64,000 nt of DNA. It comes from Rhizobiales bacterium Ga0077545. GTDB lineage: Bacteria; Pseudomonadota; Alphaproteobacteria; Rhizobiales; Methylopilaceae. A program made the position numbers and the translations under genes. Of the stretch, positions 55,576-64,000 are shown in pieces. The stretch covers positions 62,001 through 126,000 of the forward strand of contig LNEV01000001.1 in assembly GCA_001464335.1 (NCBI GenBank), written 5' to 3'. Under the pieces are notes generated by a model. The model was not told the DNA's origin and did not search any database. It saw only the letters and a program-made list of their open reading frames with translations. Numbering within the stretch: the stretch's first letter is position 1; each line of letters starts with the position of its first letter.

Positions 55576-57157
55576 AGATCATCTCGGACGCCTTTTCGCC
55601 GATCATCGCGGCGGGGGCGTTGGTGTTGCCGGACACCAAGGTCGGCATGATGGATGCGTCCGCGATACGCAGGCCCGCGAGACCGTGCGTCCTCAGGCGG
55701 GAATCGACAACCGCCTCCCTACCACTTCCCATTTTGCATGTACCGACAGGATGGAAGATTGTGGCCGCATATTCACGGCAGAATTCGATCAGATCCTCAT
55801 CCGATGTTTTGCCCGGCGCCGGCCGGTAGGGCGCTTCGGTGTAGTCCGCCATCGCTCGGGTTTCGGACAGGCGCTGGGCAAAGCGCACCCCCGCGAGCGA
55901 ACAGCGCCAATCGAGTTCGGTCGTCAGATAGTTCGCATATATGAGCGGCGCATCGCCCACATTCGGCGAGCCTATATGGATCGTGCCGCGTGACGAAGGG
56001 CGCAGCTGGCAGACGCTGAGCGTGAAGCCTGGGAAACGGTGTGGCTTGCCGGCTGCCATCTCGGCTGTCAGCGCCGCAACGTGGAACTGGATGTCGGGCG
56101 TTTCGGACTCGGGGAGGACCTTGGTGAACAGACCGACATGGTTGATGCCGACGGCCATCGGCCCTGTGCGACCGAACGCATAACGCAGCCCGATGCGGGC
56201 CTGACGCCACCATGTTGCCAGCTCATCGTTTGTCGTGATCGGCTTGCGACAGCGGTACATTAGACGGAACTGCAGATGGTCTTGCAGGTTCTCGCCGACG
56301 CCGGGCAGTTCGTGCGCGACATCGATACCGTGGTTCCTGAGAATCGCGGGGTTGCCAATGCCCGACAACTCCAGAAGCTGCGGCGTCTGCACGGCACCTG
56401 CTGACAGAATGACTTCACGTCCTGCGCGAACTGTGACGCGGTTGCCGCGATGAAGATATTCGACGCCAACGACGCGTTTGCCCTCAAGAATCAGCTTCTG
56501 TGTCATGGCCTCCGTAACGACATGAAGGTTCGGCCGGCTGCGCGCCGGCCGCAGATAGCTGACAGCTGTCGATGAGCGGAAACCGCGGCGGGTGAACAAC
56601 TGATAATAGCCGGCTCCTTCCTGCGCGGCGCCGTTGAAATCCTCGGTTCGCGGAACGCCGAGCTCGTTGCCGCCACGGATGATTGCTTCCATCAGCTCGG
56701 GGCGCTCGTGGATGTCGGAGCAATAGAGCGGGCCGCTTCCGCCGTGGTATTCGCTTTCGCCGCGCTCGTTGTTTTCAAGCTTGCGGAATGTAGGCAGAAC
56801 ATCGCGCCAGCCCCAGCCCGGATTGCCGAGCTGCTCCCAGGTGTCGTAATCCTGCGCCTGCCCACGGATATAGATGAGACCGTTGATAGAGCTCGATCCG
56901 CCGAGCACGCGGCCGCGCGGCCAGTAGATTTTGCGGTTGTTCAGCTCAGGCTCCGGCTGCGTGTAAAAGCCCCAATTGTAGCGGGGATTAAACATCGTCT
57001 TGGCGTAGCCGATCGGAATGTGAATCCACGGATAGCGGTCGGCAGGGCCGGCCTCCAGCAGCAGGACTTGGTAGCGGCCGCTTTCGCTGAGCCGGCTTGC
57101 TACGACACAGCCGGCCGTGCCACCGCCCACCACCACATAGTCATAGGTCTGAGTCAT
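55565..57157 (-). CDS. GMC-family FAD oxidoreductase (choline-dehydrogenase-like)
   Basis: A 530-residue flavoprotein alcohol dehydrogenase. The FAD motif VVGGGTAGCVVASRLSE is near the N-terminus, PRGRVLGGSSSINGLIYIRG (signature) follows, and catalytic residues appear in IFHPVGTCKMG (His) and VSGNTNAPAAMIGEKA (Asn in the second site). It oxidises an alcohol to an aldehyde or acid. A GTG at 57166 overlaps the UTRA regulator stop (GTGA); ATG at 57157 is also possible. It follows the regulator on the minus strand, so it is co-transcribed with it, opposite to the ABC operon. Confidence 0.9.
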   Translation of the reverse strand: MTQTYDYVVVGGGTAGCVVASRLSESGRYQVLLLEAGPADRYPWIHIPIGYAKTMFNPRYNWGFYTQPEPELNNRKIYWPRGRVLGGSSSINGLIYIRGQAQDYDTWEQLGNPGWGWRDVLPTFRKLENNERGESEYHGGSGPLYCSDIHERPELMEAIIRGGNELGVPRTEDFNGAAQEGAGYYQLFTRRGFRSSTAVSYLRPARSRPNLHVVTEAMTQKLILEGKRVVGVEYLHRGNRVTVRAGREVILSAGAVQTPQLLELSGIGNPAILRNHGIDVAHELPGVGENLQDHLQFRLMYRCRKPITTNDELATWWRQARIGLRYAFGRTGPMAVGINHVGLFTKVLPESETPDIQFHVAALTAEMAAGKPHRFPGFTLSVCQLRPSSRGTIHIGSPNVGDAPLIYANYLTTELDWRCSLAGVRFAQRLSETRAMADYTEAPYRPAPGKTSDEDLIEFCREYAATIFHPVGTCKMGSGREAVVDSRLRTHGLAGLRIADASIMPTLVSGNTNAPAAMIGEKASEMILQD

Positions 57158-57162
57158 CGGGA

Positions 57163-57993
57163 TCACTTGATTACGCGAGGGTTGGGGATTTCCAGTCGCC
57201 TTGCGTCCCCTGGAATGAAGATATTCTGGAAGGCAAGCGGTTGGCGATGGTGAGTGAAGGAAAAGACTTCGAGCACGAGCCCGAACGGGTTACTGCCGTT
57301 CAGCTTTAACGTATTGAGAACTTCGGCGTCGAACTGTGTTGCATACATACGCTGCGCAAGGGAGAAAGTCGGCGCATTGAACCGATGCGCGAGCACGTCG
57401 CGAATAACGATGCGATCAAGGCTCTGCAATGGTAGATCGAGCACGGCGCCGAAGCGGTCCGCGTCGATGTAGAGCTCGCTGAGGCAATCGAACTCATTGC
57501 TGACATTGATCCGGCGGCGGAGGCGGATAAACGACTTGGTCCCCTCCAGGAAGTGAGACCATGGGCCCGTGCTATGGACGATTCCGCGCTCTATCGCTTC
57601 CGCATAGACGGGCACGATGGCGGTGCCGTCGTCCGCAATGAAGCGAAAGTGCATGAGTTTCGCGGTTTGCGAGGCATCGCCAGATACGAAGGTTCCGGAG
57701 CCGTGCCGACGGAGGACAACATGGTCGTTGGCGAGGTGCGTCAGAGCGCGTTGCACGGTTCCCAGGCTGACACCGGTTCGCTTCGCGATCTCCGCTTCGG
57801 GAGGAAGCTTGTCGCCGGATGACCAGCGGCCGCGGGCGAGGGCGTCGAGAAGGGCCTCGCGCAACCGCACATGCAGTGGCTCGTCCCGACGCGCGCCGCT
57901 CTCGAGAAGCGCACGGATTTCATCGAGCGCCTCTCCGCGCTGCTCCGGGCCAGCTCCTGCCGCAGAGTCGAAAGCCGCGCCGTGATGTACCAT
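57163..57993 (-). CDS. GntR-family regulator with UTRA domain (HutC-like), copy 2
   Basis: A 276-residue paralogue of the regulator at 45949-46764: LREALLDALARGRWSSGDKL, IAKRTGVSLGTVQRALTHLA, RHGSGTFVSGDASQ and SELYIDADRF occur in both. A TTG 27 bases upstream is also open; the ATG at 57993 has GAGAAG ahead. The operator-like AACTATATAGCT (58022-58033) lies 29 bp before the start, fitting autoregulation plus control of the divergent ABC operon. The ligand could be the same organic acid as for copy 1. Confidence 0.88.
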   Translation of the reverse strand: MVHHGAAFDSAAGAGPEQRGEALDEIRALLESGARRDEPLHVRLREALLDALARGRWSSGDKLPPEAEIAKRTGVSLGTVQRALTHLANDHVVLRRHGSGTFVSGDASQTAKLMHFRFIADDGTAIVPVYAEAIERGIVHSTGPWSHFLEGTKSFIRLRRRINVSNEFDCLSELYIDADRFGAVLDLPLQSLDRIVIRDVLAHRFNAPTFSLAQRMYATQFDAEVLNTLKLNGSNPFGLVLEVFSFTHHRQPLAFQNIFIPGDARRLEIPNPRVIK

Positions 57994-58021
57994 TCTCCGC
58001 TTCTCGCATCTTGAAACCAAG

Positions 58022-58033
58022 AACTATATAGCT
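58022..58033. promoter_or_regulatory. Operator candidate between UTRA regulator and ABC operon
   Basis: AACTATATAGCT differs by one base from the AGCTATATAGCT palindromes at 47349 and 49192; the 8-bp core CTATATAG is intact. It lies between divergent genes, 29 bp from one start and 60 bp from the other. Confidence 0.65.
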
Positions 58034-58093
58034 TAAAAGCTCTCTATGTCTCAAGAGAAAAAGCTTGAGCGTGGATAACGGGAGGAAGGTTGA

Positions 58094-58888
58094 ATGCAAC
58101 GAGGCGGCAAAAGAACGCCCGGTATTCTGTCCGGAGCGGGAGGTCTGCTCTACGGCGTGGTATCGTTTGGCTTGATCATCGCGGGCTGGTGGCTGCTGGC
58201 TCTCACCAATCTTGTCGGTGAGGGACTGTTGCCGACGCCGAGCGAGGTGTTCAGCACCTGGTGGACTTTGATGGCGACCGAGAGCCTCTGGCTCGATATC
58301 GCCCTCTCGACACGCCGCGTTCTCATCGGCGTATTTACGGGTCTCGCGCTCGCCATCCCGGTGGGTTTTGTGCTCGGCTGGTATGCGCCGGTCCGGAAGT
58401 TTGTCGATCCCATCATCAACTTCTTCCGCGCTCTGCCGCCCATTGCGCTCATTCCGCTCGTCATTGTCTATTTCGGCATTGGCGAGCCGGCGCGCGTGTC
58501 AGTGCTGACTTACGCCGCGTTTTTCAGCGGTATCATCGTCATTTACGAGGGCATCAAGCTGATCCCGCCGATCTATATCCGGGTGGCTCGTTCGCTCGGT
58601 GCGCGGGACAGCGAGATCTTCCGGCGTGTCGTCGTGCCGGCAGCCCTGCCGCACGTGTTGACGGCATTTCGCGTGGCGGTTGGCGTGTGCTGGACGACGC
58701 TTGTGGCCGCCGAACTGGTTGCCGCCCAGCGCGGCCTCGGCGCCGTCATCGTCAGCGGTCAGAACTATTTTCAGGTTCCCAAAATCTTTGTCGGCATCAT
58801 CATGATCGGCACCGTCGCACTCGTTATGGACAAACTGCTGCGCGTGATCACGGCGCGGCTTCTGAGCTGGCAGGAAACTCTCGGATGA
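58094..58888 (+). CDS. ABC transporter permease (NitT/TauT)
   Basis: A 264-residue permease with about six helices and the EAA loop ([21 protein letters not shown], in part [14 protein letters not shown]). The ATG follows GGGAGGAAGG. It overlaps the ATPase start by four bases (ATGA). Confidence 0.92.
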   Translation: MQRGGKRTPGILSGAGGLLYGVVSFGLIIAGWWLLALTNLVGEGLLPTPSEVFSTWWTLMATESLWLDIALSTRRVLIGVFTGLALAIPVGFVLGWYAPVRKFVDPIINFFRALPPIALIPLVIVYFGIGEPARVSVLTYAAFFSGIIVIYEGIKLIPPIYIRVARSLGARDSEIFRRVVVPAALPHVLTAFRVAVGVCWTTLVAAELVAAQRGLGAVIVSGQNYFQVPKIFVGIIMIGTVALVMDKLLRVITARLLSWQETLG

Positions 58889-59703
58889 CAAGCACAGCAA
58901 TCAAAGGCGCGGATCCGCGCGTTATCTTTACGAATGTCTCGAAGACGTTCGAGACTGTAAAAGGCCCTCTGAACGTCGTGTCCGACGTTTCTTTCTCAAT
59001 GAGCGAAGGATCTTTCGTGTCGCTGATCGGTCCCTCGGGCTGCGGCAAGACCACGATGCTGCAGATGCTGGCGGGGTTCGTGCAGCCTGAAACCGGCTCT
59101 ATCACGGTCGACGGAGCGCCGGTGAAGGGGCCGGACAGCGATCGTGGAGTGATCTTCCAGGAATACGGTGTTTATCCTTGGATGACAGTGGCCGAAAACA
59201 TCGCCTTCGGGATGAAGCTGGCGCGCAACAAAAAGACCAAAGCCGAGCAGAAGGAAGCGGTCGATCACTACATCGACATGATGAAGCTGCGCGGCTTCGA
59301 GGACGCATATCCGAAGACGCTGTCCGGTGGCATGCGGCAGCGTGTGGCCATCGCTCGTGCCTACGCGGTGAGCCCGCAGATTCTGCTGATGGACGAACCG
59401 TTCGGCGCGCTCGACGCTCAGACCCGGCTGGCCATGCAGATGCTACTGATGGACCTGATGCAAAAGGAACGGAAGACAGTTCTGCTCATCACCCACTCCG
59501 TGGAAGAAGCGATTTTCCTCTCCAACCGCATCCTGATGATCAGCGCGCGGCCGTCCCGCGTCTTGCAGAGCATCGATCTTCCCTATGCGTACCCCAGGAC
59601 ACCCGAGTGGACGGCGTCAAGCGACTTCCAGCGCATGCGGTTGGAACTCGAAGAGGTCAGCATGCAGCAATACGCAGAGCAGCAGAAGCTGTTCGCTAAC
59701 TAA
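58885..59703 (+). CDS. ABC transporter ATP-binding protein (NitT/TauT)
   Basis: A 272-residue ATPase with Walker [11 protein letters not shown]-loop [11 protein letters not shown], signature LSGGMRQR, Walker [12 protein letters not shown] and H-loop LLITHS. The start overlaps the permease stop, implying translational coupling. Confidence 0.93.
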   Translation: MTSTAIKGADPRVIFTNVSKTFETVKGPLNVVSDVSFSMSEGSFVSLIGPSGCGKTTMLQMLAGFVQPETGSITVDGAPVKGPDSDRGVIFQEYGVYPWMTVAENIAFGMKLARNKKTKAEQKEAVDHYIDMMKLRGFEDAYPKTLSGGMRQRVAIARAYAVSPQILLMDEPFGALDAQTRLAMQMLLMDLMQKERKTVLLITHSVEEAIFLSNRILMISARPSRVLQSIDLPYAYPRTPEWTASSDFQRMRLELEEVSMQQYAEQQKLFAN

Positions 59704-59723
59704 CAAAAACGTAGGAGGAAATG

Positions 59724-60731
59724 ATGAAGAGACATATCACACGCCGAGCCGCTGTTGCGGGATTGGCGGCAGCCGGATCTCTCACTCTGACGCGGGCGCC
59801 GTTTGCGCAGACCTTGCGTCCTATCCGCATCGGTCATCTGCACATCCCCACCTGCGACGCGCAGATGTGGCTGATGAAAGAGCTGGATACGTACAGGAAG
59901 GAAGGGCTTGAGCCCACATTCACCCGCTTCAATACCGGTATTGAAGGTTTCTCCGCTCTCGTCGGCGGCAGCGTCGATGTGTTCACCACAGGCGGCGTGA
60001 CACACAATTTCCCGGCGCGCGGGCAGGGTATCGTCGTGCTTCCGAATTGCATCGAATGGGGCGGCCAGGTTTTCGGCCGCGAGGATCTGGGCGTGAAGAA
60101 GATCCAGGACCTCAAAGGCAAAAAGATCGCTACCACGCTTGGCACGACCGGGCAGATCATTCTCTACACGGCGCTGAAGCGGGCGGGCCTCGACCCTGTC
60201 AAGGATGTCGACATCGTAAGCCAGACCATGCCGGCCGCGGTGACCTCCTACGTTACGGGAAGCCTGCCCGCACTTTCGACATGGGTGCCGTTCAATCTTC
60301 GCGCCCGCGAAGCGAAGACCTCCGTGCGCCTCGCCGAAGCCCGCGAGTTCGGGCCCGACGCAGGCTTTGTCGTTGCCGCATACTCGTCGACGCAGCGCAT
60401 CATCGACAGCGATCCCGATCTCATCCGCCGGCTCATCGCCGCTTGGGGGCCGGCAAATGAGATGATGATTCAGAAAAAGGACGAGTCGGCGCTTCTGCTC
60501 CAGGAAAAGTATTACAAGAACGATATGGGCATCGAGGACATGCGCGCCAATTTCGACGCAATGGAATTGCATACAACGTCGGAATGGACGCAGCGGATCA
60601 ATGACAAGTCCCTCGAGAAGCAGCTCGATTCTGTTACGGATATTTTCGTGCAGCTTGGCGCAATCAAAGGCCCGCTTCCCGCCTCGAAATATTCGAACTT
60701 CGCGGCCTATCTCGACGTGTTCAAGGCCTGA
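59724..60731 (+). CDS. ABC transporter substrate-binding protein (NitT/TauT)
   Basis: A 335-residue periplasmic receptor with a twin-Arg-like signal (MKRHITRRAAVAGLAAAGSL; cleavage near APFAQ). Core: IRIGHLHIPTCDAQMWLMKE, ALVGGSVDVFTTGG, IQDLKGKKIATTLGTTG. Two ATGs are adjacent; AGGAGG is five bases from the second, which I use. It is last in the order permease-ATPase-receptor, before the aldehyde dehydrogenase. The ligand is presumably the regulon's organic acid (inference). Confidence 0.88.
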   Translation: MKRHITRRAAVAGLAAAGSLTLTRAPFAQTLRPIRIGHLHIPTCDAQMWLMKELDTYRKEGLEPTFTRFNTGIEGFSALVGGSVDVFTTGGVTHNFPARGQGIVVLPNCIEWGGQVFGREDLGVKKIQDLKGKKIATTLGTTGQIILYTALKRAGLDPVKDVDIVSQTMPAAVTSYVTGSLPALSTWVPFNLRAREAKTSVRLAEAREFGPDAGFVVAAYSSTQRIIDSDPDLIRRLIAAWGPANEMMIQKKDESALLLQEKYYKNDMGIEDMRANFDAMELHTTSEWTQRINDKSLEKQLDSVTDIFVQLGAIKGPLPASKYSNFAAYLDVFKA

Positions 60732-60817
60732 CGCACTGGCAAGGAGCGGTGCGTATGAGTGCCGCTCCCGTTTGCCGTCCGTACGGCGAGTATTTCCCGA
60801 TCCATGAGGACCAGAAG

Positions 60818-62266
60818 ATGACGCTCAACCTCCGCAATCCCGATCTTCTGCAGACGCGCTGTCACATCGATGGCACATGGGTGGGCGAGCCCTCGGCGGC
60901 GGTGGAAAATCCTGCGACGCTTGAAGTCGTTGCCTATGTGCCCGAGCTGGGCGCGGCGGAGACGACGCAGGCTGTTGAGGCCGCAAGCAAGGCGTTTGCC
61001 GGGTGGTCCAGGCGCACCGCCAAAGAGCGCGCCGTCATTCTCCGCCGCTGGGCGGAGCTCGTGACGACGAACCGCGATGACCTCGCAATGATCATGACGA
61101 GCGAGCAGGGCAAGCCGCTTGCCGAAGCACTGGTTGAAATCGACGGCTCGGCGGCCTTTATCGAGTTTTATGCCGAAGAAGCGCGCCGCATTTATGGAGA
61201 GACCATCCCGTCGCCGCGCCCCGATGCTCGCATCATCGTGTTGCGTCAGCCAATCGGTGTCGTGGCGGCGATCACGCCGTGGAACTTTCCGGCCTCGATG
61301 CTGGCGCGCAAGGTGTCCCCGGCTTTGGCCGTCGGCTGCACATGCGTAGTCAAGCCCGCGCCCGAGACACCGCTGACGGCGCTCGCGCTGATGAAGCTCG
61401 CGGAGGAGGCCGGCATGCCTGCGGGCGTGCTCAATGTCCTCACCGGCGACGCCAAGGCGATCGGGGAGGTGATGACCTCGCACCCCGCCGTTCGAGTCGT
61501 TACGTTTACCGGCTCGACGCCGGTAGGAAAGCTGCTGATGCGGCAGGCCTCGGAAACCGTGAAACGGGTCGGGCTGGAGCTCGGCGGCAACGCGCCGTTC
61601 ATCGTGTTCGACGACGCCGACGTGGGCGCCGCGGTTGAAGGCGCCATCATTTCAAAGTTTAGAAACATGGGCCAGACCTGCGTATGTGCCAACCGCATAT
61701 ACGTCCAGGGCGGAGTGCACGACGAGTTTGTCGAGATGCTGAGCAAAAAAGTGGCGGCGTTCAAGGTCGGCAACGGTCTGGAGCAGGGAGTAATCCAGGG
61801 TCCGCTGATCAATGCCCGAGCTCTCGAAAAGGTCGAGGCGCATGTTGCGGACGCGATCGAGCGCGGAGCGAGGGTGGTGACGGGCGGCGCGCGTCATCAT
61901 CTGGGCGGCACATTCTTCCAGCCGACGGTATTGGCGGATGTCACGGCCGAGATGCGCGTCAGCCGCGAAGAGACGTTCGGCCCCCTTGCGCCCGTATATC
62001 GGTTTACGGACGAGGCCGATGTGATCGCCCAGGCGAATGCGACGGAGTTCGGCCTCGCCGCTTATTTTTATGCGCGGGATCTGAGCCGGGTATTCCGCGT
62101 TGCGGAGGCGCTCGAATACGGCATGGTCGGCATCAACACTGGCGCCATAGCCAACGAGGTCGCGCCCTTCGGAGGCGTTAAGGAAAGCGGAATCGGCCGC
62201 GAAGGCTCGCACCACGGCGTGGAGGAATTCACCGAGTTGAAGTATCTGATGCTTGCTGGGCTTTAA
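60818..62266 (+). CDS. gabD: Succinate-semialdehyde dehydrogenase-like NAD(P) aldehyde dehydrogenase
   Basis: A 482-residue aldehyde dehydrogenase, the same length as Escherichia coli GabD. It has ITPWNFPASMLARKV, FTGSTPVGK, the general base Glu in LELGGNAPF, and the catalytic Cys in GQTCVCANR. The C-terminal GGVKESGIGREGSHHGVEE is typical of succinate-semialdehyde dehydrogenases. An ATG at 60755 with GGAG ahead would add 21 residues. It is the last gene of the ABC operon. The GabD clade also oxidises glutarate, malonate and other C3-C5 semialdehydes, so the substrate is best read as a short semialdehyde. Confidence 0.9.
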   Translation: MTLNLRNPDLLQTRCHIDGTWVGEPSAAVENPATLEVVAYVPELGAAETTQAVEAASKAFAGWSRRTAKERAVILRRWAELVTTNRDDLAMIMTSEQGKPLAEALVEIDGSAAFIEFYAEEARRIYGETIPSPRPDARIIVLRQPIGVVAAITPWNFPASMLARKVSPALAVGCTCVVKPAPETPLTALALMKLAEEAGMPAGVLNVLTGDAKAIGEVMTSHPAVRVVTFTGSTPVGKLLMRQASETVKRVGLELGGNAPFIVFDDADVGAAVEGAIISKFRNMGQTCVCANRIYVQGGVHDEFVEMLSKKVAAFKVGNGLEQGVIQGPLINARALEKVEAHVADAIERGARVVTGGARHHLGGTFFQPTVLADVTAEMRVSREETFGPLAPVYRFTDEADVIAQANATEFGLAAYFYARDLSRVFRVAEALEYGMVGINTGAIANEVAPFGGVKESGIGREGSHHGVEEFTELKYLMLAGL

Positions 62267-62700
62267 TGTTTGCATCCCTAAAGGAATTTTTATTGTTTAT
62301 CCTAACAAGGCTGGTTCCATAAAACCGGCGATATGCGATCCGAGTGGCCGCCGACTTTGGTCTCCGTGCTGCAACTGAAATGAGGCTGGCCACTCCGCCT
62401 AGAGCCTAAAGGTGCAGCGTCAGAATTGCATCCCTCGCCCAAACTTCGCCGCCCCCGCGAATCTTTTCAGGAGCAGAAAACTGAAATTTGTCAAGAATGG
62501 AAGGGGCGAATTTTCAATATCCGAGGTACTTTCGAAATCGTCCGTGCAACCGGTTTCACCAAGTGGCCGATCTGGCGTTCCGCACTTTTCAGAAATCGTG
62601 TTCGTTCACCTACCGTCGTGATTTCAGCCCGGTGATCCTCACCGTGCCCTGAGCCCGCACATGCGTGCGACCGCTCGGAGGGCATACCGAGGAGAAACAC
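62267..62700. other. Intergenic region before the methyltransferase
   Basis: A 434-bp stretch. Short frames (for example plus-strand 62412-62621) have no family signal. It may mark the boundary between the catabolic island and a mobile or phage-like segment. The last bases (GAGGAG, six bases from the ATG at 62701) are a strong ribosome-binding site. Confidence 0.4.
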
Positions 62701-64000
62701 ATGAGCAAAGCGCGCCACCGACAGCGGCCAAGCGATGGACCCGCTGCGGATCACAACACCTCGCTCGCCAACATCCGCCTCCAGATCGAGTATGTGGGGA
62801 TCGATACGGTGGGGGCGGCGGTCCGTCAGATCCGGCGCCACAGCCCGAAGAAGATCGGGCAAATGGCGGCGAGCATCCGCCGGCTCGGTTGTCTTTCGTC
62901 GCTCATTATCGACCGCAATGGCCGTCTCATTGACGGGCATGCGGTCTGGGCCGCCTGCCGTGAGGCCGGCCTGCGCGAGGTCCCGGTCGTGCGGCTCGAT
63001 CATCTCACCGAAGCCGAGGTCAGCGCGGCCAAACTTGCGTTGAACGCGTTCACGCTGAAAGGGGAGTGGGACTGGTCGGCAGTGTCGGCCGAGTTTGAGC
63101 TGATCGAGACGGCGGAGGTCGATTTCGATCTGGCGATCACCGGCTTCGACACGCCGAAGATTGATTGGATCATGGCGGAAGCCGCGGCCGTGAGCGCCAA
63201 TGACGCGGCCGATCCGGACGATGAGCCGGTCGAGCCCGATGACCACCCGCTGGTCACGCAGGCTGGCGATCTGTGGCGGATCGGCGATCACCGGCTGATC
63301 TGCGGCGATGCCCGCGACCCGGATCTGTATGCGCGGCTGATGCAGGGCACCAAAGCGCGCATGGTCTTCAATGACGTTCCGTACAACGTCCTCATCGCAG
63401 GCTTCGTGTCGGGGCTCGGGAAGAAAAAACACGCCAACTTTGCCATGGCCTCCGGAGAAATGTCGGCGGCCCAGTTTACGGATTTCCAGGCCACGGTGAA
63501 CGCGCGTGCAATCGCACATTCGATGGACGGATCGGTGCATTTTCTGTGCATCGATTATCGCCATCTGCGGGAAATGCTCGATGCCGGCGAGGCCCATTAC
63601 AGCCAGCTACTGAACGTCCTCGTCTGGAACAAGCAGACGGGTGGAATGGGAAGCCTCTACCGTATGGCGCACGAATTGATCTTCGTGTGGAAGGCAGGCT
63701 CCGGGCCCCACGTCAACAATATCGAGCTTGGCAAGCACGGGCGTTACCGTACCAACGTGCTCGATTATCCGGGAATGGCGCAGTTCGGCCGCGAGCGCCA
63801 GGAGGCTCTGGCCGTGCATCCGACGGTCAAGCCGGTCGCCCTCGTTTATGACCTCATCCTCGATGTCTCCCATCGGGGCGATGTCGTGCTCGATCCCTTC
63901 TCGGGCAGCGGCACGACGATCCTCGCGGCGCATCGGGCTGGCCGCGCAGGTTATGCCATCGAGATCGATCCGGCCTATATCGACGCCTCGCTGGCACGTA
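62701..64000 (+). CDS. ParB-like/DNA methyltransferase fusion, partial (runs off the right edge)
   Basis: An open frame of 433 codons with no stop before the window end. Residues about 33-130 form a ParB/Srx-like domain (IDRNGRLIDGHAVWAACREAG). A beta-class amino-methyltransferase follows: motif IV region VFNDVPYN (D225-N229), then ASGEMSAAQFTDF, NVLVWNKQTGGMGSLYR, ELIFVWKAG, and motif I DPFSGSGTT at about 398. This is the ParB-methyltransferase type common on integrative elements and in phages. Motif IV reads D-V-P-Y instead of D-P-P-Y, which may weaken catalysis. The last part of the protein is outside the window. Confidence 0.87.
   Translation, partial: MSKARHRQRPSDGPAADHNTSLANIRLQIEYVGIDTVGAAVRQIRRHSPKKIGQMAASIRRLGCLSSLIIDRNGRLIDGHAVWAACREAGLREVPVVRLDHLTEAEVSAAKLALNAFTLKGEWDWSAVSAEFELIETAEVDFDLAITGFDTPKIDWIMAEAAAVSANDAADPDDEPVEPDDHPLVTQAGDLWRIGDHRLICGDARDPDLYARLMQGTKARMVFNDVPYNVLIAGFVSGLGKKKHANFAMASGEMSAAQFTDFQATVNARAIAHSMDGSVHFLCIDYRHLREMLDAGEAHYSQLLNVLVWNKQTGGMGSLYRMAHELIFVWKAGSGPHVNNIELGKHGRYRTNVLDYPGMAQFGRERQEALAVHPTVKPVALVYDLILDVSHRGDVVLDPFSGSGTTILAAHRAGRAGYAIEIDPAYIDASLAR

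Noticed and set aside
45810-62329. A 16-bp repeat GTTCCATAAAACCGGC at 45810-45825 and 62314-62329, near both ends of the AcnX island
   Set aside because: A 16-bp match within 64 kb is near what chance gives, and flanks show no further similarity. It would be worth revisiting only if more copies exist.
62491-63597. A 368-codon minus-strand frame at the right end
   Set aside because: It lies opposite the ParB-methyltransferase frame, which shows clear motifs, so it is a shadow.

Overview
The window is 64 kb of GC-rich DNA with an alphaproteobacterial, probably Hyphomicrobiales, character. This is inferred from the gene families (GntR/FCD and GntR/UTRA regulators, many NitT/TauT, iron-type and TRAP importers, DUF6894- and LVIVD-type proteins), not from any marker gene. 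No rRNA, tRNA or CRISPR array was seen. It reads as an accessory catabolic region: several import-plus-degradation cassettes, each with its own regulator, separated by scars of lost genes and mobile DNA.

Layout. (1) 0.2-1.75 kb: glutathione-independent formaldehyde dehydrogenase and an ABM-fold monooxygenase on the minus strand, then about 1.9 kb of degraded DNA. (2) 3.7-13.7 kb: a GntR/FCD regulator, a NitT/TauT ABC importer, a minus-strand set (SDR, cyclase, amidase) and a divergent plus-strand set (second binding protein, epimerase/dehydratase, MLE-type enolase-superfamily enzyme). The two binding-protein genes share a 19-bp operator-like element. (3) 13.7-23 kb: recombinase and resolvase fragments, small proteins including two 25-26 residue membrane ORFs, a large hybrid histidine kinase, a UvrA paralogue, a 59-bp direct repeat around the block, and a broken type-ISP-like restriction gene. 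(4) 23-31.4 kb: a TRAP importer divergent from a two-component flavin monooxygenase cassette with MarR regulator, M20 hydrolase and AspA/AstE-type deacylase. (5) 32.5-37.2 kb: a sulfur-scavenging cassette (ABC importer, NtaA/SnaA-type monooxygenase, FMN reductase), followed by a LysR remnant. (6) 37.8-45.5 kb: GntR/FCD regulator and FAH hydrolase, divergent from an iron-type ABC importer, an RraA-like protein with an altered catalytic motif, an LVIVD propeller and a small unknown protein. (7) 45.9-62.3 kb: an island with two paralogous GntR/UTRA regulators, a SulP permease, aconitase X (two subunits), GlcD/E/F-type oxidase, a broken ADP-forming acyl-CoA ligase, a GMC oxidoreductase, another NitT/TauT ABC importer and a succinate-semialdehyde dehydrogenase. 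(8) 62.7-64 kb: start of a ParB-methyltransferase fusion that runs off the window.

The most system-like part is region 7. A palindrome AGCTATATAGCT (extended to 16 bp at one site) lies just upstream of the SulP gene, of the aconitase X operon and, with one mismatch, between a UTRA regulator and the ABC operon. This suggests one regulon: uptake of an organic acid, dehydration by aconitase X, oxidation by GlcDEF and the GMC enzyme, and exit through a semialdehyde dehydrogenase. The substrate cannot be read from the sequence. Region 2 shows a similar logic with a different palindrome (ATTG-N4-CAAT).
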